Made by a program: the position numbers and the translations under genes
Shown: one piece after another, positions 15,111 through 22,779 of the stretch
Numbering within the stretch: position 1 is the stretch's first letter
How the letters are laid out: each line of letters opens with the position of its first letter
Origin: Ga0074130 sp035492055
GTDB taxonomy: Bacteria > Pseudomonadota > Gammaproteobacteria > Burkholderiales > Rhodocyclaceae
DNA length: 33,168 nt
NCBI GenBank assembly: GCA_035492055.1
Contig: DATJJR010000024.1
Coordinates: 1-33,168, forward strand
Direction of reading: 5' to 3'
The notes under the pieces: generated by a model
Seen by the model: only the letters and a program-made list of their open reading frames with translations
Told to the model about the DNA's origin: nothing
Database searches by the model: none

Positions 15111-16898
15111 TCAGTACGAACGTTTCTTCGGTGGAATCGATTCCACCGTCAGTGGATCCAGATGAACCGGCTTGTAGGAAAGGCGATTGCCCTCGCTGAA
15201 CCAGAGCGTGTGCTTCAACCAATTCACATCATCGCGACCGTCCGGATGCTCGGGCGTGTCCGGCGCGTCATCGCGCACGTGCGCGCCACGCGACTCGGTC
15301 CGCGCGTTGGCTGACACCATCGTGGCCTTGGCAACTTCGATCAGGTTGTCCATTTCCAGCGCCTCGATACGCGCCGTGTTGAAGACCTTTGACTTGTCGC
15401 CAATCTGGGTACGCGCAGCCTGTTCAGCTACCTTCATGATTTCCTCAACGCCTTCGGCAAGCATGTCCTTGAAACGAAACACACCGGCATGTTTTTGCAT
15501 CACGCGCTGCATCGCCAGACGGGTTTCATGCACATCGGCACCATCCTTCTGCGTTTCGAGGCGATTCAGGCGTGCCAGCGTCTTGTCGATGGAAGCCTTC
15601 GGCAGCGGTTTGTGTTCACGACGCCCGCTGCGTAGATCGTCAATCGCGGTTTCACCGGCAGCCTTGCCGATGACCAGCAGTTCGAGCAGCGAGTTGGTAC
15701 CGAGACGATTGGCGCCATGCACGGAAGAGCACGAACATTCACCAGCCGCGTAGAAGCCCGGCACAACACTTTCGGGCGAACCATGCGCCGGTGCCACAAC
15801 CTGGCCACGGTAATTGATCGGAATCCCGCCCATCTGGAAGTGGCACGTCGGCACCACCGGAATCGGTCCCTTGATCGGATCAACACCAGCGAAACGAATC
15901 GAGATTTCGCGAATGCCCGGCAGACGTTTCATGATCGTTTCAGGCTTCAAGTGCGTGATGTCCAGCATCACGTGGTCCTTGTGCGGACCACAACCACGCC
16001 CGGCGTTGATTTCGGTGACCATCGCACGCGAGACCACGTCGCGCGAAGCGAGGTCTTTGGCATTCGGCGCATAGCGCTCCATGAAGCGCTCGCCTTGAGC
16101 ATTGCGCAGAATGCCGCCCTCGCCGCGCACGCCTTCGGTAATCAGCACACCGGCACCGGCAACACCGGTCGGGTGAAACTGCCAGAACTCCATGTCTTCC
16201 AGTGGAATACCAGCACGTGCCGCCATGCCAAGACCATCGCCGGTGTTGATGAAGGCATTGGTGGACGAGTGATAAATACGCCCTGCACCGCCCGTCGCGA
16301 AGATCGTGGCACGTGCGTGGAAGGCAACAATCTCACCGGTTTCCATTTCCAGCGCCGTCACGCCGAGCACATCGCCTTCATCGTCGCGAATCAGGTCGAG
16401 CGCCATCCATTCGGTGAAGAAGTGCGTATTCAGCTTGACGTTGCGCTGGTAGAGCGCATGCAACATGGCGTGACCGGTGCGGTCGGCTGCAGCACAGGAA
16501 CGTGCAACGGGTTTCTCGCCGAAATTCGACATGTGCCCGCCAAACGGACGCTGGTAGATGCGGCCGTTATCGAGGCGATCGAACGGCATGCCAAAATGCT
16601 CCAGCTCGATCACAGCCTCGTTGGCCTTGCGGCACAGATATTCAATCGCATCCTGGTCGCCGAGCCAGTCCGAACCCTTGACGGTGTCGTACATGTGCCA
16701 GACCCAGTTGTCTTCCTCGGAATTACCGAGCGCCGCAGCCACACCACCTTGCGCAGCAACGGTATGAGAGCGAGTAGGAAACACCTTGGAGAGCACCGCC
16801 GTACGCAGACCGGCTTCAGACAATTGGATTGCCGCACGCAGGCCGGCCCCACCTGCACCGACGATTACCGCATCGAACTTGCGAACCTGAACGGCCAT
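15111..16898 (-). CDS. sdhA: Succinate dehydrogenase flavoprotein subunit
   Basis: It oxidises succinate to fumarate at a covalently bound FAD. The ATG at 16898 (595 residues) is preceded by TTGGAGA and overlaps the last base of the sdhD stop (TGATG), so coupling is likely. The Rossmann motif VIVGAGGAGLRAA is near residue 12. The FAD-linking His45 is in PTRSHTVAAQGG. The substrate residues sit in FHPTGVAGAGVLITEGVRGEGG and in the Arg of HGANRLGTNSLLELLV. The C-terminus ends PPKKRSY, as in homologues. FAD insertion should depend on SdhE encoded two genes downstream. Confidence 0.98.
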   Translation of the reverse strand: MAVQVRKFDAVIVGAGGAGLRAAIQLSEAGLRTAVLSKVFPTRSHTVAAQGGVAAALGNSEEDNWVWHMYDTVKGSDWLGDQDAIEYLCRKANEAVIELEHFGMPFDRLDNGRIYQRPFGGHMSNFGEKPVARSCAAADRTGHAMLHALYQRNVKLNTHFFTEWMALDLIRDDEGDVLGVTALEMETGEIVAFHARATIFATGGAGRIYHSSTNAFINTGDGLGMAARAGIPLEDMEFWQFHPTGVAGAGVLITEGVRGEGGILRNAQGERFMERYAPNAKDLASRDVVSRAMVTEINAGRGCGPHKDHVMLDITHLKPETIMKRLPGIREISIRFAGVDPIKGPIPVVPTCHFQMGGIPINYRGQVVAPAHGSPESVVPGFYAAGECSCSSVHGANRLGTNSLLELLVIGKAAGETAIDDLRSGRREHKPLPKASIDKTLARLNRLETQKDGADVHETRLAMQRVMQKHAGVFRFKDMLAEGVEEIMKVAEQAARTQIGDKSKVFNTARIEALEMDNLIEVAKATMVSANARTESRGAHVRDDAPDTPEHPDGRDDVNWLKHTLWFSEGNRLSYKPVHLDPLTVESIPPKKRSY

Positions 16899-17239
16899 CA
16901 GAGTCTCCAAAGAATGTCAGCGCACCACGCGGCGTAACCCATCAGGGCCAGTAGCGTCAGTGCATGCAGCGTCAGTCGGACAGCCACCGGCTTGACGTAG
17001 TCCATCCAGATGTCGCGAATACCGATCCATGCGTGGTAGCAGAGACACACTGCAAAGAGAAACGACAAAAACTTGATCGGGCCGCAGGCAAAAAACCCGC
17101 GCCAGCTTTCGAAAGAGGATGCAGCGCCACAGAACACAGCCACCGCGATAACGACCGTATAAACAGCCATGACCACAGCCGTGATGCGCTGGAACAGCCA
17201 GTCGCGCAGACCGTAATGAGCGCCTGTCGGATTCCGCAT
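16898..17239 (-). CDS. sdhD: Succinate dehydrogenase membrane anchor subunit SdhD
   Basis: A 113-residue membrane subunit that binds heme b and quinone together with SdhC. Three hydrophobic segments are visible (about 18-38, 53-72 and 86-108). The heme ligand His69 is in YHAWIGIRDIW, and Asp80-Tyr81 of MDYVKPVAVRL correspond to the Asp82-Tyr83 quinone-site pair of E. coli. The start codon shares one base with the sdhC stop, and its stop shares one base with the sdhA start, so the three genes are tightly coupled. Confidence 0.95.
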   Translation of the reverse strand: MRNPTGAHYGLRDWLFQRITAVVMAVYTVVIAVAVFCGAASSFESWRGFFACGPIKFLSFLFAVCLCYHAWIGIRDIWMDYVKPVAVRLTLHALTLLALMGYAAWCADILWRL

Positions 17240-17643
17240 CAGAACGCTCCCAGAAGTTTGAGGGCCAGGATCAGCGTGAGCGTCAAGCTCACCGCCAACA
17301 CGGCAATGGCCGACTTTCGCGCACCCTCTTTGTTGAGGCCGATGTGCAAGTCAAGCAGCAGGAAACGGATACCGGCGCAGAAATGATGGAGATATGCCCA
17401 CGCCAACCCGAACAAGGGAATCGCGATCATCGGCTTCTTCAACAGCGCCACCGCGTGCGCATGGCTTTCCGGTGAATTCACCGTCAAGCCGAACATGGCA
17501 ATCAGCGCCGGCAACGCCAAAAACAAGCCTGCGCCACTGACGCGATGCAAGATGGAAACAAAACCGGCCAGCGGCAAACGAATCGCTGTCAGATCAAGAA
17601 ACTTGGGGCGTGCCTTGCGGGCAGGCGAATTAGTCGCGGCCAT
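17239..17643 (-). CDS. sdhC: Succinate dehydrogenase cytochrome b556 subunit SdhC
   Basis: The first gene of the sdh operon. The ATG at 17643 (134 residues) has GGGGGAAG upstream. The N-terminus RPKFLDLTAIRLPLAG matches the family. SILHRVSGAG supplies the quinone-site Ser30 and Arg34. LHHFCAGIRFLLLD supplies the heme ligand, most likely His87 by alignment with E. coli His84; the second His of the E. coli GIRH motif is Phe here. Three membrane segments are evident. Upstream, 125 bases separate it from the GntR gene and hold a TATAAT-like box (17735-17740), so the TCA block probably has its own promoter here. Confidence 0.96.
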   Translation of the reverse strand: MAATNSPARKARPKFLDLTAIRLPLAGFVSILHRVSGAGLFLALPALIAMFGLTVNSPESHAHAVALLKKPMIAIPLFGLAWAYLHHFCAGIRFLLLDLHIGLNKEGARKSAIAVLAVSLTLTLILALKLLGAF

Positions 17644-17734
17644 GCTGTCTTCCCCCGAATTGAGCACATTGACTGTCTGTTGTACGTTTGGTGCGATTCG
17701 TCAGCGTCTCGTTGCAGCGCACCATGACGCGGTC

Positions 17735-17740
17735 ATTATA
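17735..17740 (-). promoter_or_regulatory. Candidate -10 box of the sdhC-lpd block
   Basis: The minus strand reads TATAAT here, 92 bases before the sdhC start codon. The sequence 17 bases further upstream (TGGGGC) is a poor -35, so an activator or a relaxed promoter would be needed. The call rests on a six-base match only. Confidence 0.3.
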
Positions 17741-17768
17741 TGTTGGCATTTTCATAAGCCCCACGCAG

Positions 17769-18494
17769 TCAGTTCAACTCGTTCATATAGCAATGATCGG
17801 CCGTCAGATACAAACCACGACGCCACTCCATGGGGCGGTCACCGTAGGTGTAACTGATGCGTTCTACCGACAGCAACGGGCTGCCCTCCTTGACACCCAG
17901 TAGCTGAGCCCCTTCGCCATCAGCCAGCACGGCCCGCACGCGCTCTTGTGCACGCGTCATGTGAATGCCGAAACGCACCTCGAAGAGGCTATAGAGCGAG
18001 CCTTCGTAGGCATTGAGCATTGCCATGTCGAGGCCGCGGAACTGCGCTTCGGGCAAGTAGATTTCGTCGCCGACCACATTACGGCCATCAAACTGCAATA
18101 CGCGACGGACAACAATCAGCGGCGTGCCGTGCGGCACATCGAGCATGCGTGCGGGTTCAGGCCCCGCCTTGGCGGTCCAGCATTCAAGCGGAACGCTCTT
18201 GGCAGGGGTCGCCACGCCGTTGATCGGCTCGAGGCGAAGAAAGCGATAGTGCTCACGTGGGTCGTTGTGCGTCGCAACGAAAGTACCTTTGCCTTGGCGG
18301 CGAATCAGCATCTTCTCTGCAGCCAGCTCATCAATGGCCTTGCGTACCGTGCCCTGGCTTACGCTAAAGCGCTCGGCCAGCACGGCTTCACTGGGAATCG
18401 CCATGCCCGAACGCCATTCGCCTGCATCCAGGGCAGCAACGATCAACGCCTTGATCTGGCGATACAGCGGACTAAAGGTGGGCGAACCGGTCAT
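17769..18494 (-). CDS. GntR-family (HutC subfamily) transcriptional regulator
   Basis: A DNA-binding regulator with an N-terminal winged helix (about 1-70: PLYRQIKALIVAAL, PSEAVLAERFSVSQGTVRKA, then RRQGKGTFV) and a C-terminal UTRA ligand-binding domain (about 90-240, including RRVLQFDGRNVVGDEIYLP and the end MEWRRGLYLTADHCY). I take the ATG at 18494 (241 residues); a start at 18506 is in frame, and neither has a clear Shine-Dalgarno. It lies between the sdh operon and the divergent lyase-acnB genes, so it most likely controls central carbon genes in response to a TCA-related metabolite. That is inference from position. The best operator candidate is the 18-bp palindrome 68 bases upstream of its start. 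Confidence 0.9.
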   Translation of the reverse strand: MTGSPTFSPLYRQIKALIVAALDAGEWRSGMAIPSEAVLAERFSVSQGTVRKAIDELAAEKMLIRRQGKGTFVATHNDPREHYRFLRLEPINGVATPAKSVPLECWTAKAGPEPARMLDVPHGTPLIVVRRVLQFDGRNVVGDEIYLPEAQFRGLDMAMLNAYEGSLYSLFEVRFGIHMTRAQERVRAVLADGEGAQLLGVKEGSPLLSVERISYTYGDRPMEWRRGLYLTADHCYMNELN

Positions 18495-18561
18495 GGCGAG
18501 AAGCACAACGAATCGGGATGAGCGCAGTAAAGCATAGTTTCACATTTGCGTCCACGAAAGC

Positions 18562-18579
18562 ATGTCTTATATAAGACAT
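18562..18579. promoter_or_regulatory. 18-bp perfect palindrome, likely GntR operator
   Basis: ATGTCTTATATAAGACAT is a perfect dyad, a good size and shape for a winged-helix GntR dimer. It lies 68 bases upstream of the regulator start and 11 bases before the TTGACA box of the divergent promoter, where it could act on both. Two further ATAAGA half-sites follow at 18578-18583 and 18597-18602. Confidence 0.65.
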
Positions 18580-18589
18580 AAGATATATA

Positions 18590-18618
18590 TTGACAGATAA
18601 GATACTTGGGGACAGAAT
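18590..18618 (+). promoter_or_regulatory. Candidate promoter of the lyase-acnB operon
   Basis: A perfect TTGACA (18590-18595) is followed after 17 bases by CAGAAT (18613-18618), which matches the -10 consensus at four of six positions. It sits directly beside the palindromic operator. It would give a leader of almost 190 bases before the lyase ATG. Confidence 0.45.
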
Positions 18619-18667
18619 TCATCGGAGCACAGTCAGGAAGCAAAACCCATCAAATAGAGGCAACGCC

Positions 18668-18754
18668 ATGCAACATATCGCCATCCAGCGGACATGTGAC
18701 ATCAAGCACTGTCGATCGACAGAACAAGACGCCACAACCCGCCTTCTGGGATAA
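18668..18754 (+). CDS. Possible 28-residue leader ORF
   Basis: An ATG at 18668 is preceded by AGAGG with seven-base spacing and opens a frame of 28 codons (MQHIAIQRTCDIKHCRSTEQ, then DATTRLLG and TAA). It lies between the predicted promoter and the lyase gene. I recognise no family. It could be a leader peptide or chance; the good ribosome-binding site is the only direct support. Confidence 0.3.
   Translation: MQHIAIQRTCDIKHCRSTEQDATTRLLG
18709..18722. repeat. 14-bp perfect palindrome inside the leader ORF
   Basis: CTGTCGATCGACAG is a perfect dyad. Its TGTC/GACA arms match those of the 18-bp palindrome upstream, but with closer spacing. It may be an accessory operator. Confidence 0.45.
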
Positions 18755-18759
18755 TCCAA

Positions 18760-18787
18760 GCCTGTCTGTCTTTTATATGTGACAGGC
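18760..18787 (+). promoter_or_regulatory. Inverted repeat just upstream of the lyase gene
   Basis: GCCTGTC (18760-18766) and GACAGGC (18781-18787) are perfect 7-bp arms around a 14-base centre. The centre carries TGTCTTTTATATGT, close to the half-site of the 18-bp palindrome. It can be a second operator or an mRNA hairpin near the lyase start codon. Confidence 0.45.
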
Positions 18788-18814
18788 AATCATTCAAGCA
18801 ATATGGAATTCGAC

Positions 18815-19825
18815 ATGTCCGCCCCCCACCCCAACGACGTGCTCTATAGCGAAGGCAGCAAGCGCTTTCCGACGCTACCTGCTTGCGAGCACTACGCCGG
18901 CAGCGAAAAACTCATCACCAAGGCGCTCGCCCTGCAATCCGAACTGAGTACACATGCGGGACCGATGTTTGATCTGACGTGCGATTGCGAAGACGGTGCC
19001 GCGACGGGCAAGGAACGCGAGCACGCCGACATGGTGGCCAACTTCATCAACTCGGACGCCAACAAATTCAACCGCGTGGGCGTGCGTATCCACGACCTCA
19101 CGCATCCGCATTGGAAAGACGATCTCGACATTGTCATCGGCAAGGCCGGCGAACGCCTCGCCTATGTCGTGCTGCCCAAGGCCGAGCGCGCCGGCGATGT
19201 CGCACAACAACTTGCTGAAGTCGCAGCCGCTCGCAAACGCCACGGCATCAAGCGCGAAATCCCCGCACACGTGCTGATCGAGACTCACGGCGCCGTGCGC
19301 GATGCGTGGGAAATCTCTGCCCTGCCCGGCGTTGAAAGCATTGACTTCGGCATCATGGATTTTGTCAGTGCCCATCATGGCGCCGTCCCCGGTTCGGCTA
19401 TGACCTCGCCCGGCCAGTTCACGCACCCGCTAGTAACGCGCGCCAAGCTTGAAATCTCCGCCGCCGCGCTCGCCAACAACGTCGTCCCGGCGCACAACGT
19501 CACCACCGAAATCCGTGACACGCAGGTCGTCGGCGACGATGCCGGCCGCGCGCGCCGCGAGTTCGGGTATCTGCGCATGTGGAGTATTCATCCAAACCAG
19601 ATTCGCCCCATCGTCGAAGCAATGCGGCCGGACTATTCTGAAGTGGAGATGGCGAGCGAAATCATCTGCGCCGCGCAGGACAATCATTGGGGCCCGATCC
19701 AGCACGTCGGCAAGCTGCACGACCGCGCGTCTTTCCGTTACTACTGGGAACTGCTGCAGCGCGCCCATGCCACCGGCATGGAATTACCCGCTGCATCCCG
19801 TCAGCGCTTTTTCAGCGCACACTAA
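18815..19825 (+). CDS. HpcH/HpaI aldolase / citrate lyase family protein (CitE- or malyl-CoA-lyase-like)
   Basis: A TIM-barrel enzyme of the CitE-like group, which cleaves or forms C-C bonds in acyl-CoA substrates with a divalent metal. From ATG 18815 it has 336 residues; in-frame starts at 18779 (GTG) and 18803 exist, and no Shine-Dalgarno decides. The family marks are CDCEDG (Glu59, Asp60), GVRIHD (Arg91), VVLPKAE (Lys122), LIETHGAV (metal ligand Glu156) and FGIMDFVSAHHG (metal ligand Asp182). The substrate could be malyl-CoA, methylmalyl-CoA or citramalyl-CoA; the sequence does not tell. The gene lies 26 bases before acnB in the same direction and opposite a GntR regulator, so it probably belongs to central C4/C6 acid metabolism. 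Confidence 0.88.
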   Translation: MSAPHPNDVLYSEGSKRFPTLPACEHYAGSEKLITKALALQSELSTHAGPMFDLTCDCEDGAATGKEREHADMVANFINSDANKFNRVGVRIHDLTHPHWKDDLDIVIGKAGERLAYVVLPKAERAGDVAQQLAEVAAARKRHGIKREIPAHVLIETHGAVRDAWEISALPGVESIDFGIMDFVSAHHGAVPGSAMTSPGQFTHPLVTRAKLEISAAALANNVVPAHNVTTEIRDTQVVGDDAGRARREFGYLRMWSIHPNQIRPIVEAMRPDYSEVEMASEIICAAQDNHWGPIQHVGKLHDRASFRYYWELLQRAHATGMELPAASRQRFFSAH

Positions 19826-19851
19826 TTCCAAGAATTCACAAGGAGTCGATC

Positions 19852-22449
19852 ATGCTTGAAGCCTATCGCCAACACGTCGCCGAACGCGCCACTCTCGGCA
19901 TTCCACCGCTGCCGCTGACCAAGCAGCAAACCGCCGCACTGATCGAACTGCTCAAGAACCCTGCCGGCAACGACGGCAAGGAGCTCATCGAGCTCATCAC
20001 GCATCGCGTACCGGCTGGTGTCGATGACGCTGCCGAACTCAAGGCCAAATTTCTTGCCGCTATCGCCAAAGGCGAAGAAAAGAACAGCCTGATTTCGCGC
20101 AAGCTGGCGACCGAATTGCTCGGCACCATGCTTGGCGGCTACAACGTGAAGCCGCTGATCGATGTGCTCGGCGATGCCGAAATCGGCACTACGGCTGCCG
20201 AAGCACTGAAGCACACCCTGCTGATGTTCGATTTCTTCCATGATGTCGCTGAACTCGCCAAGGCTGGTAACGTCAATGCCAAGGCCGTCATGCAATCCTG
20301 GGCCGACGCCGAGTGGTTCACTTCACGCCCGAACGTGCCCGAGAAAATCACCGTCACCGTATTCAAGGTCACCGGCGAAACCAATACCGACGACCTCTCG
20401 CCCGCGCCCGACGCCTGGAGCCGCCCGGATATTCCGCTGCACGCGCTGGCCATGCTCAAGAATCCACGCGACGGCATCACGCCGGACAAGCCGGGTGAAC
20501 TCGGCCCGATCAAGTTCATCCAGGAACTCAAGCAAAAGGGCCATCCGATTGCCTATGTTGGCGACGTGGTCGGTACCGGCTCCTCGCGCAAGTCGGCCAC
20601 CAACTCTGTGTTGTGGTGGACGGGCGACGACATTCCCTTCGTGCCGAACAAGCGCTTCGGTGGCTACTGCCTTGGCGGCAAGATTGCGCCGATCTTCTTC
20701 AACACGCAAGAAGATGCTGGCGCACTGCCGATCGAATGCGATGTCGCCGGCCTCAACATGGGCGACGTGATCGACATCTACCCGATGGCGGGCAAGGTCG
20801 AGAAGGACGGCAAGGTCGTCTCCACGTTCAGCTACAAGTCCGAAGTGCTGCTCGACGAAGTGCGCGCCGGCGGCCGCATCAACCTGATCATCGGCCGCGG
20901 CCTCACCGCCAAGGCGCGCGAGTTCCTGAAGCTGCCCACCTCGACGCAATTCCGCCTGCCCAAGCCGCCGGTCGATAGCGGCCGCGGCTTCACGTTGGCA
21001 CAGAAGATGGTCGGTCGCGCCTGCGGTCTGCCCGAAGTGAAGGGGCAACAACAAGGGATTCGCCCCGGCACGTATTGCGAACCGCGCATGGCTTCGGTCG
21101 GCTCGCAGGACACCACCGGCCCGATGACGCGCGATGAGCTGAAAGACCTGGCCTGCCTCGGTTTCTCCGCCGATCTGGTGATGCAGTCCTTCTGCCACAC
21201 CGCCGCCTATCCAAAGCTCGTGGACATCAAGACGCACCGCACGCTGCCCTCCTTCATGACGGCACGCGGCGGCATCGCCCTGCGTCCGGGCGACGGCATC
21301 ATCCACTCGTGGCTCAACCGCTTCCTGCTGCCGGACACCGTCGGCACCGGTGGCGATTCGCACACGCGTTTCCCGATCGGCATCTCTTTCCCCGCCGGTT
21401 CGGGCCTCGTTGCGTTTGCCGCAGCGACAGGCGTCATGCCGCTGGACATGCCGGAATCCGTGCTGGTCCGTTTCAAGGGCGAAATGCAGCCGGGCGTGAC
21501 CTTGCGTGACTTGGTCAACGCCATTCCTTATTACGCCATCAAGCAAGGCCTGCTGACGGTCGAGAAGAAAGGCAAGAAGAACATCTTCTCCGGCCGCATC
21601 CTCGAAATCGAAGGTCTGCCCAAGCTCAAGATCGAACAGGCGTTTGAATTCTCCGATGCCTCGGCCGAGCGCTCCTGCGCCGGTTGTACGGTCAAGCTCG
21701 ACAAAGAGCCGATCATCGAATACCTGAACTCGAACATCACACTGATGAAGTGGATGATCGCCGAAGGCTACGAAGACAAGCGCACACTCACTCGTCGTAT
21801 CCAGGCCATGCAGGCCTGGATCAACAAGCCCGACCTGCTGCAGGCCGACGCGGATGCCGAGTACGCCGCCGTGATCGAAATCGATCTGGCCGAAGTCCAC
21901 GAGCCGCTACTGGCCTGCCCGAACGATCCGGACGACATCAAGCCGCTATCCGCAGTCACCGGCGACAAGATCGACGAAGTCTTTATCGGTTCATGCATGA
22001 CCAACATCGGCCACTTCCGCGCGGCCAGCAAAATTCTCGACGGCAAGAGCGACATCCCGACACGCCTGTGGGTCGCACCGCCGACCAAGATGGACGCGAT
22101 GATTCTCAACGAGGAAGGCTATTACTCCATCCTCGGCAAGTCCGGCGCGCGTATGGAAATGCCGGGCTGCTCGCTGTGCATGGGCAATCAGGCGCAGATC
22201 AAGAAGGGCAGTACGGCGGTATCAACCTCCACACGTAACTTCCCAAATCGCCTCGGCATCGACACCCGCGTCTATCTGGCGTCGGCAGAGCTGGCGGCGG
22301 TCTGCGCCCTGCTCGGCCGCATTCCGACCAAGGAGGAGTATTTGGCGCAGGTCAATATCGTCAACGAGAAAGCTGGCGATATCTATCGCTATATGAATTT
22401 CGACCAGATTTCGGAGTTCCGCGAGCTGGCCGATACCGTCGAGGTGTAA
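19852..22449 (+). CDS. acnB: Aconitate hydratase B
   Basis: It isomerises citrate to isocitrate and, in the AcnB type, also handles 2-methyl-cis-aconitate. AGGAG lies six bases before the ATG at 19852, giving 865 residues, the same as E. coli AcnB; the longer frame to 19687 is an overlap with the lyase gene. The N-terminal HEAT-like domain (MLEAYRQHVAERATLGIPPLPL) is specific to AcnB. A swivel domain with GTGSSRKSATNS and FGGYCLGGKIAPIF follows. The cluster ligands are Cys715 (IGSCMTNIGHF), Cys773 and Cys776 (GCSLCMGNQAQ), matching 710, 769 and 772 in E. coli. A strong terminator follows 35 bases downstream, so lyase and acnB form a two-gene operon. Confidence 0.98.
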   Translation: MLEAYRQHVAERATLGIPPLPLTKQQTAALIELLKNPAGNDGKELIELITHRVPAGVDDAAELKAKFLAAIAKGEEKNSLISRKLATELLGTMLGGYNVKPLIDVLGDAEIGTTAAEALKHTLLMFDFFHDVAELAKAGNVNAKAVMQSWADAEWFTSRPNVPEKITVTVFKVTGETNTDDLSPAPDAWSRPDIPLHALAMLKNPRDGITPDKPGELGPIKFIQELKQKGHPIAYVGDVVGTGSSRKSATNSVLWWTGDDIPFVPNKRFGGYCLGGKIAPIFFNTQEDAGALPIECDVAGLNMGDVIDIYPMAGKVEKDGKVVSTFSYKSEVLLDEVRAGGRINLIIGRGLTAKAREFLKLPTSTQFRLPKPPVDSGRGFTLAQKMVGRACGLPEVKGQQQGIRPGTYCEPRMASVGSQDTTGPMTRDELKDLACLGFSADLVMQSFCHTAAYPKLVDIKTHRTLPSFMTARGGIALRPGDGIIHSWLNRFLLPDTVGTGGDSHTRFPIGISFPAGSGLVAFAAATGVMPLDMPESVLVRFKGEMQPGVTLRDLVNAIPYYAIKQGLLTVEKKGKKNIFSGRILEIEGLPKLKIEQAFEFSDASAERSCAGCTVKLDKEPIIEYLNSNITLMKWMIAEGYEDKRTLTRRIQAMQAWINKPDLLQADADAEYAAVIEIDLAEVHEPLLACPNDPDDIKPLSAVTGDKIDEVFIGSCMTNIGHFRAASKILDGKSDIPTRLWVAPPTKMDAMILNEEGYYSILGKSGARMEMPGCSLCMGNQAQIKKGSTAVSTSTRNFPNRLGIDTRVYLASAELAAVCALLGRIPTKEEYLAQVNIVNEKAGDIYRYMNFDQISEFRELADTVEV

Positions 22450-22483
22450 CAAGAAACACAGTCACGCTTTATGCGCCATGCAG

Positions 22484-22517
22484 CGGCCCTGTCCGGGAAT
22501 GCGGACAGGGCCGTTTT
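22484..22517 (+). terminator. Rho-independent terminator after acnB
   Basis: CGGCCCTGTCCG (22484-22495) and CGGACAGGGCCG (22502-22513) form a perfect 12-bp stem with loop GGAATG, followed by TTTT. It lies 35 bases past the acnB stop. Confidence 0.9.
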
Positions 22518-22779
22518 CATTTACGCGTAAATCCTGCATACAAATCGATAACTATCGTTGGCTAGACGGGACATTCCCATCCATTCATTTTAGTTTTCCA
22601 TATATTTGCAGATATTATTAATTTGCCTAGAATAAGCTACGATTAAGCCTGTCAACTCCGTCATTCATCACCGACTAGGGGCACCCAGATTCACGCAGAA
22701 TGAAAATCGACAGATTCGCTACTTGCTGCAGCTTGATTTGCCCACGTGACCAAACGGCAACGAAGGATACCGAAACCAA
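22518..22779. other. Intergenic region upstream of the Cache chemoreceptor gene
   Basis: No gene is evident. It holds a 14-bp perfect palindrome ATTTACGCGTAAAT (22519-22532), a short dyad CGATA-AC-TATCG (22546-22557), an AT-rich tract from about 22587 to 22635 and a candidate promoter at 22606-22633. The last 100 bases before the ATG show no clear ribosome-binding site apart from GAAGGA at 22762-22767, 12 bases away. Confidence 0.5.
22606..22633 (+). promoter_or_regulatory. Candidate promoter of the Cache chemoreceptor
   Basis: TTGCAG (22606-22611) and TAGAAT (22628-22633) are separated by 16 bases, and an AT-rich tract lies upstream. The -10 box matches at five of six positions and the -35 at three. 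The leader would be about 140 bases. Confidence 0.3.

Larger units (their letters stand above)
18495..18814. promoter_or_regulatory. Divergent control region between the GntR gene and the lyase gene
   Basis: This 320-base stretch holds an 18-bp perfect palindrome (18562-18579), a TTGACA-type promoter (18590-18618), a possible 28-codon leader ORF (18668-18754) containing a 14-bp palindrome (18709-18722), and an inverted repeat just before the lyase start (18760-18787). Three of these elements share TGTC...GACA arms. The individual parts are listed separately. Confidence 0.6.

Noticed and set aside
15717..16937. 406-codon plus-strand frame across sdhA
   Set aside because: Shadow frame; sdhA has all its cofactor and substrate motifs on the opposite strand.
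20323..21900. 525-codon minus-strand frame inside acnB
   Set aside because: Antisense shadow of a well-conserved gene; composition is His/Gln/Val-rich and matches no family I know.
22636..22690. Possible sigma-28 (flagellar) promoter before the Cache chemoreceptor
   Set aside because: A TTAAG and a CACCGACTA-like element are present, but the spacing (about 23 bases) does not fit the 15-base requirement.
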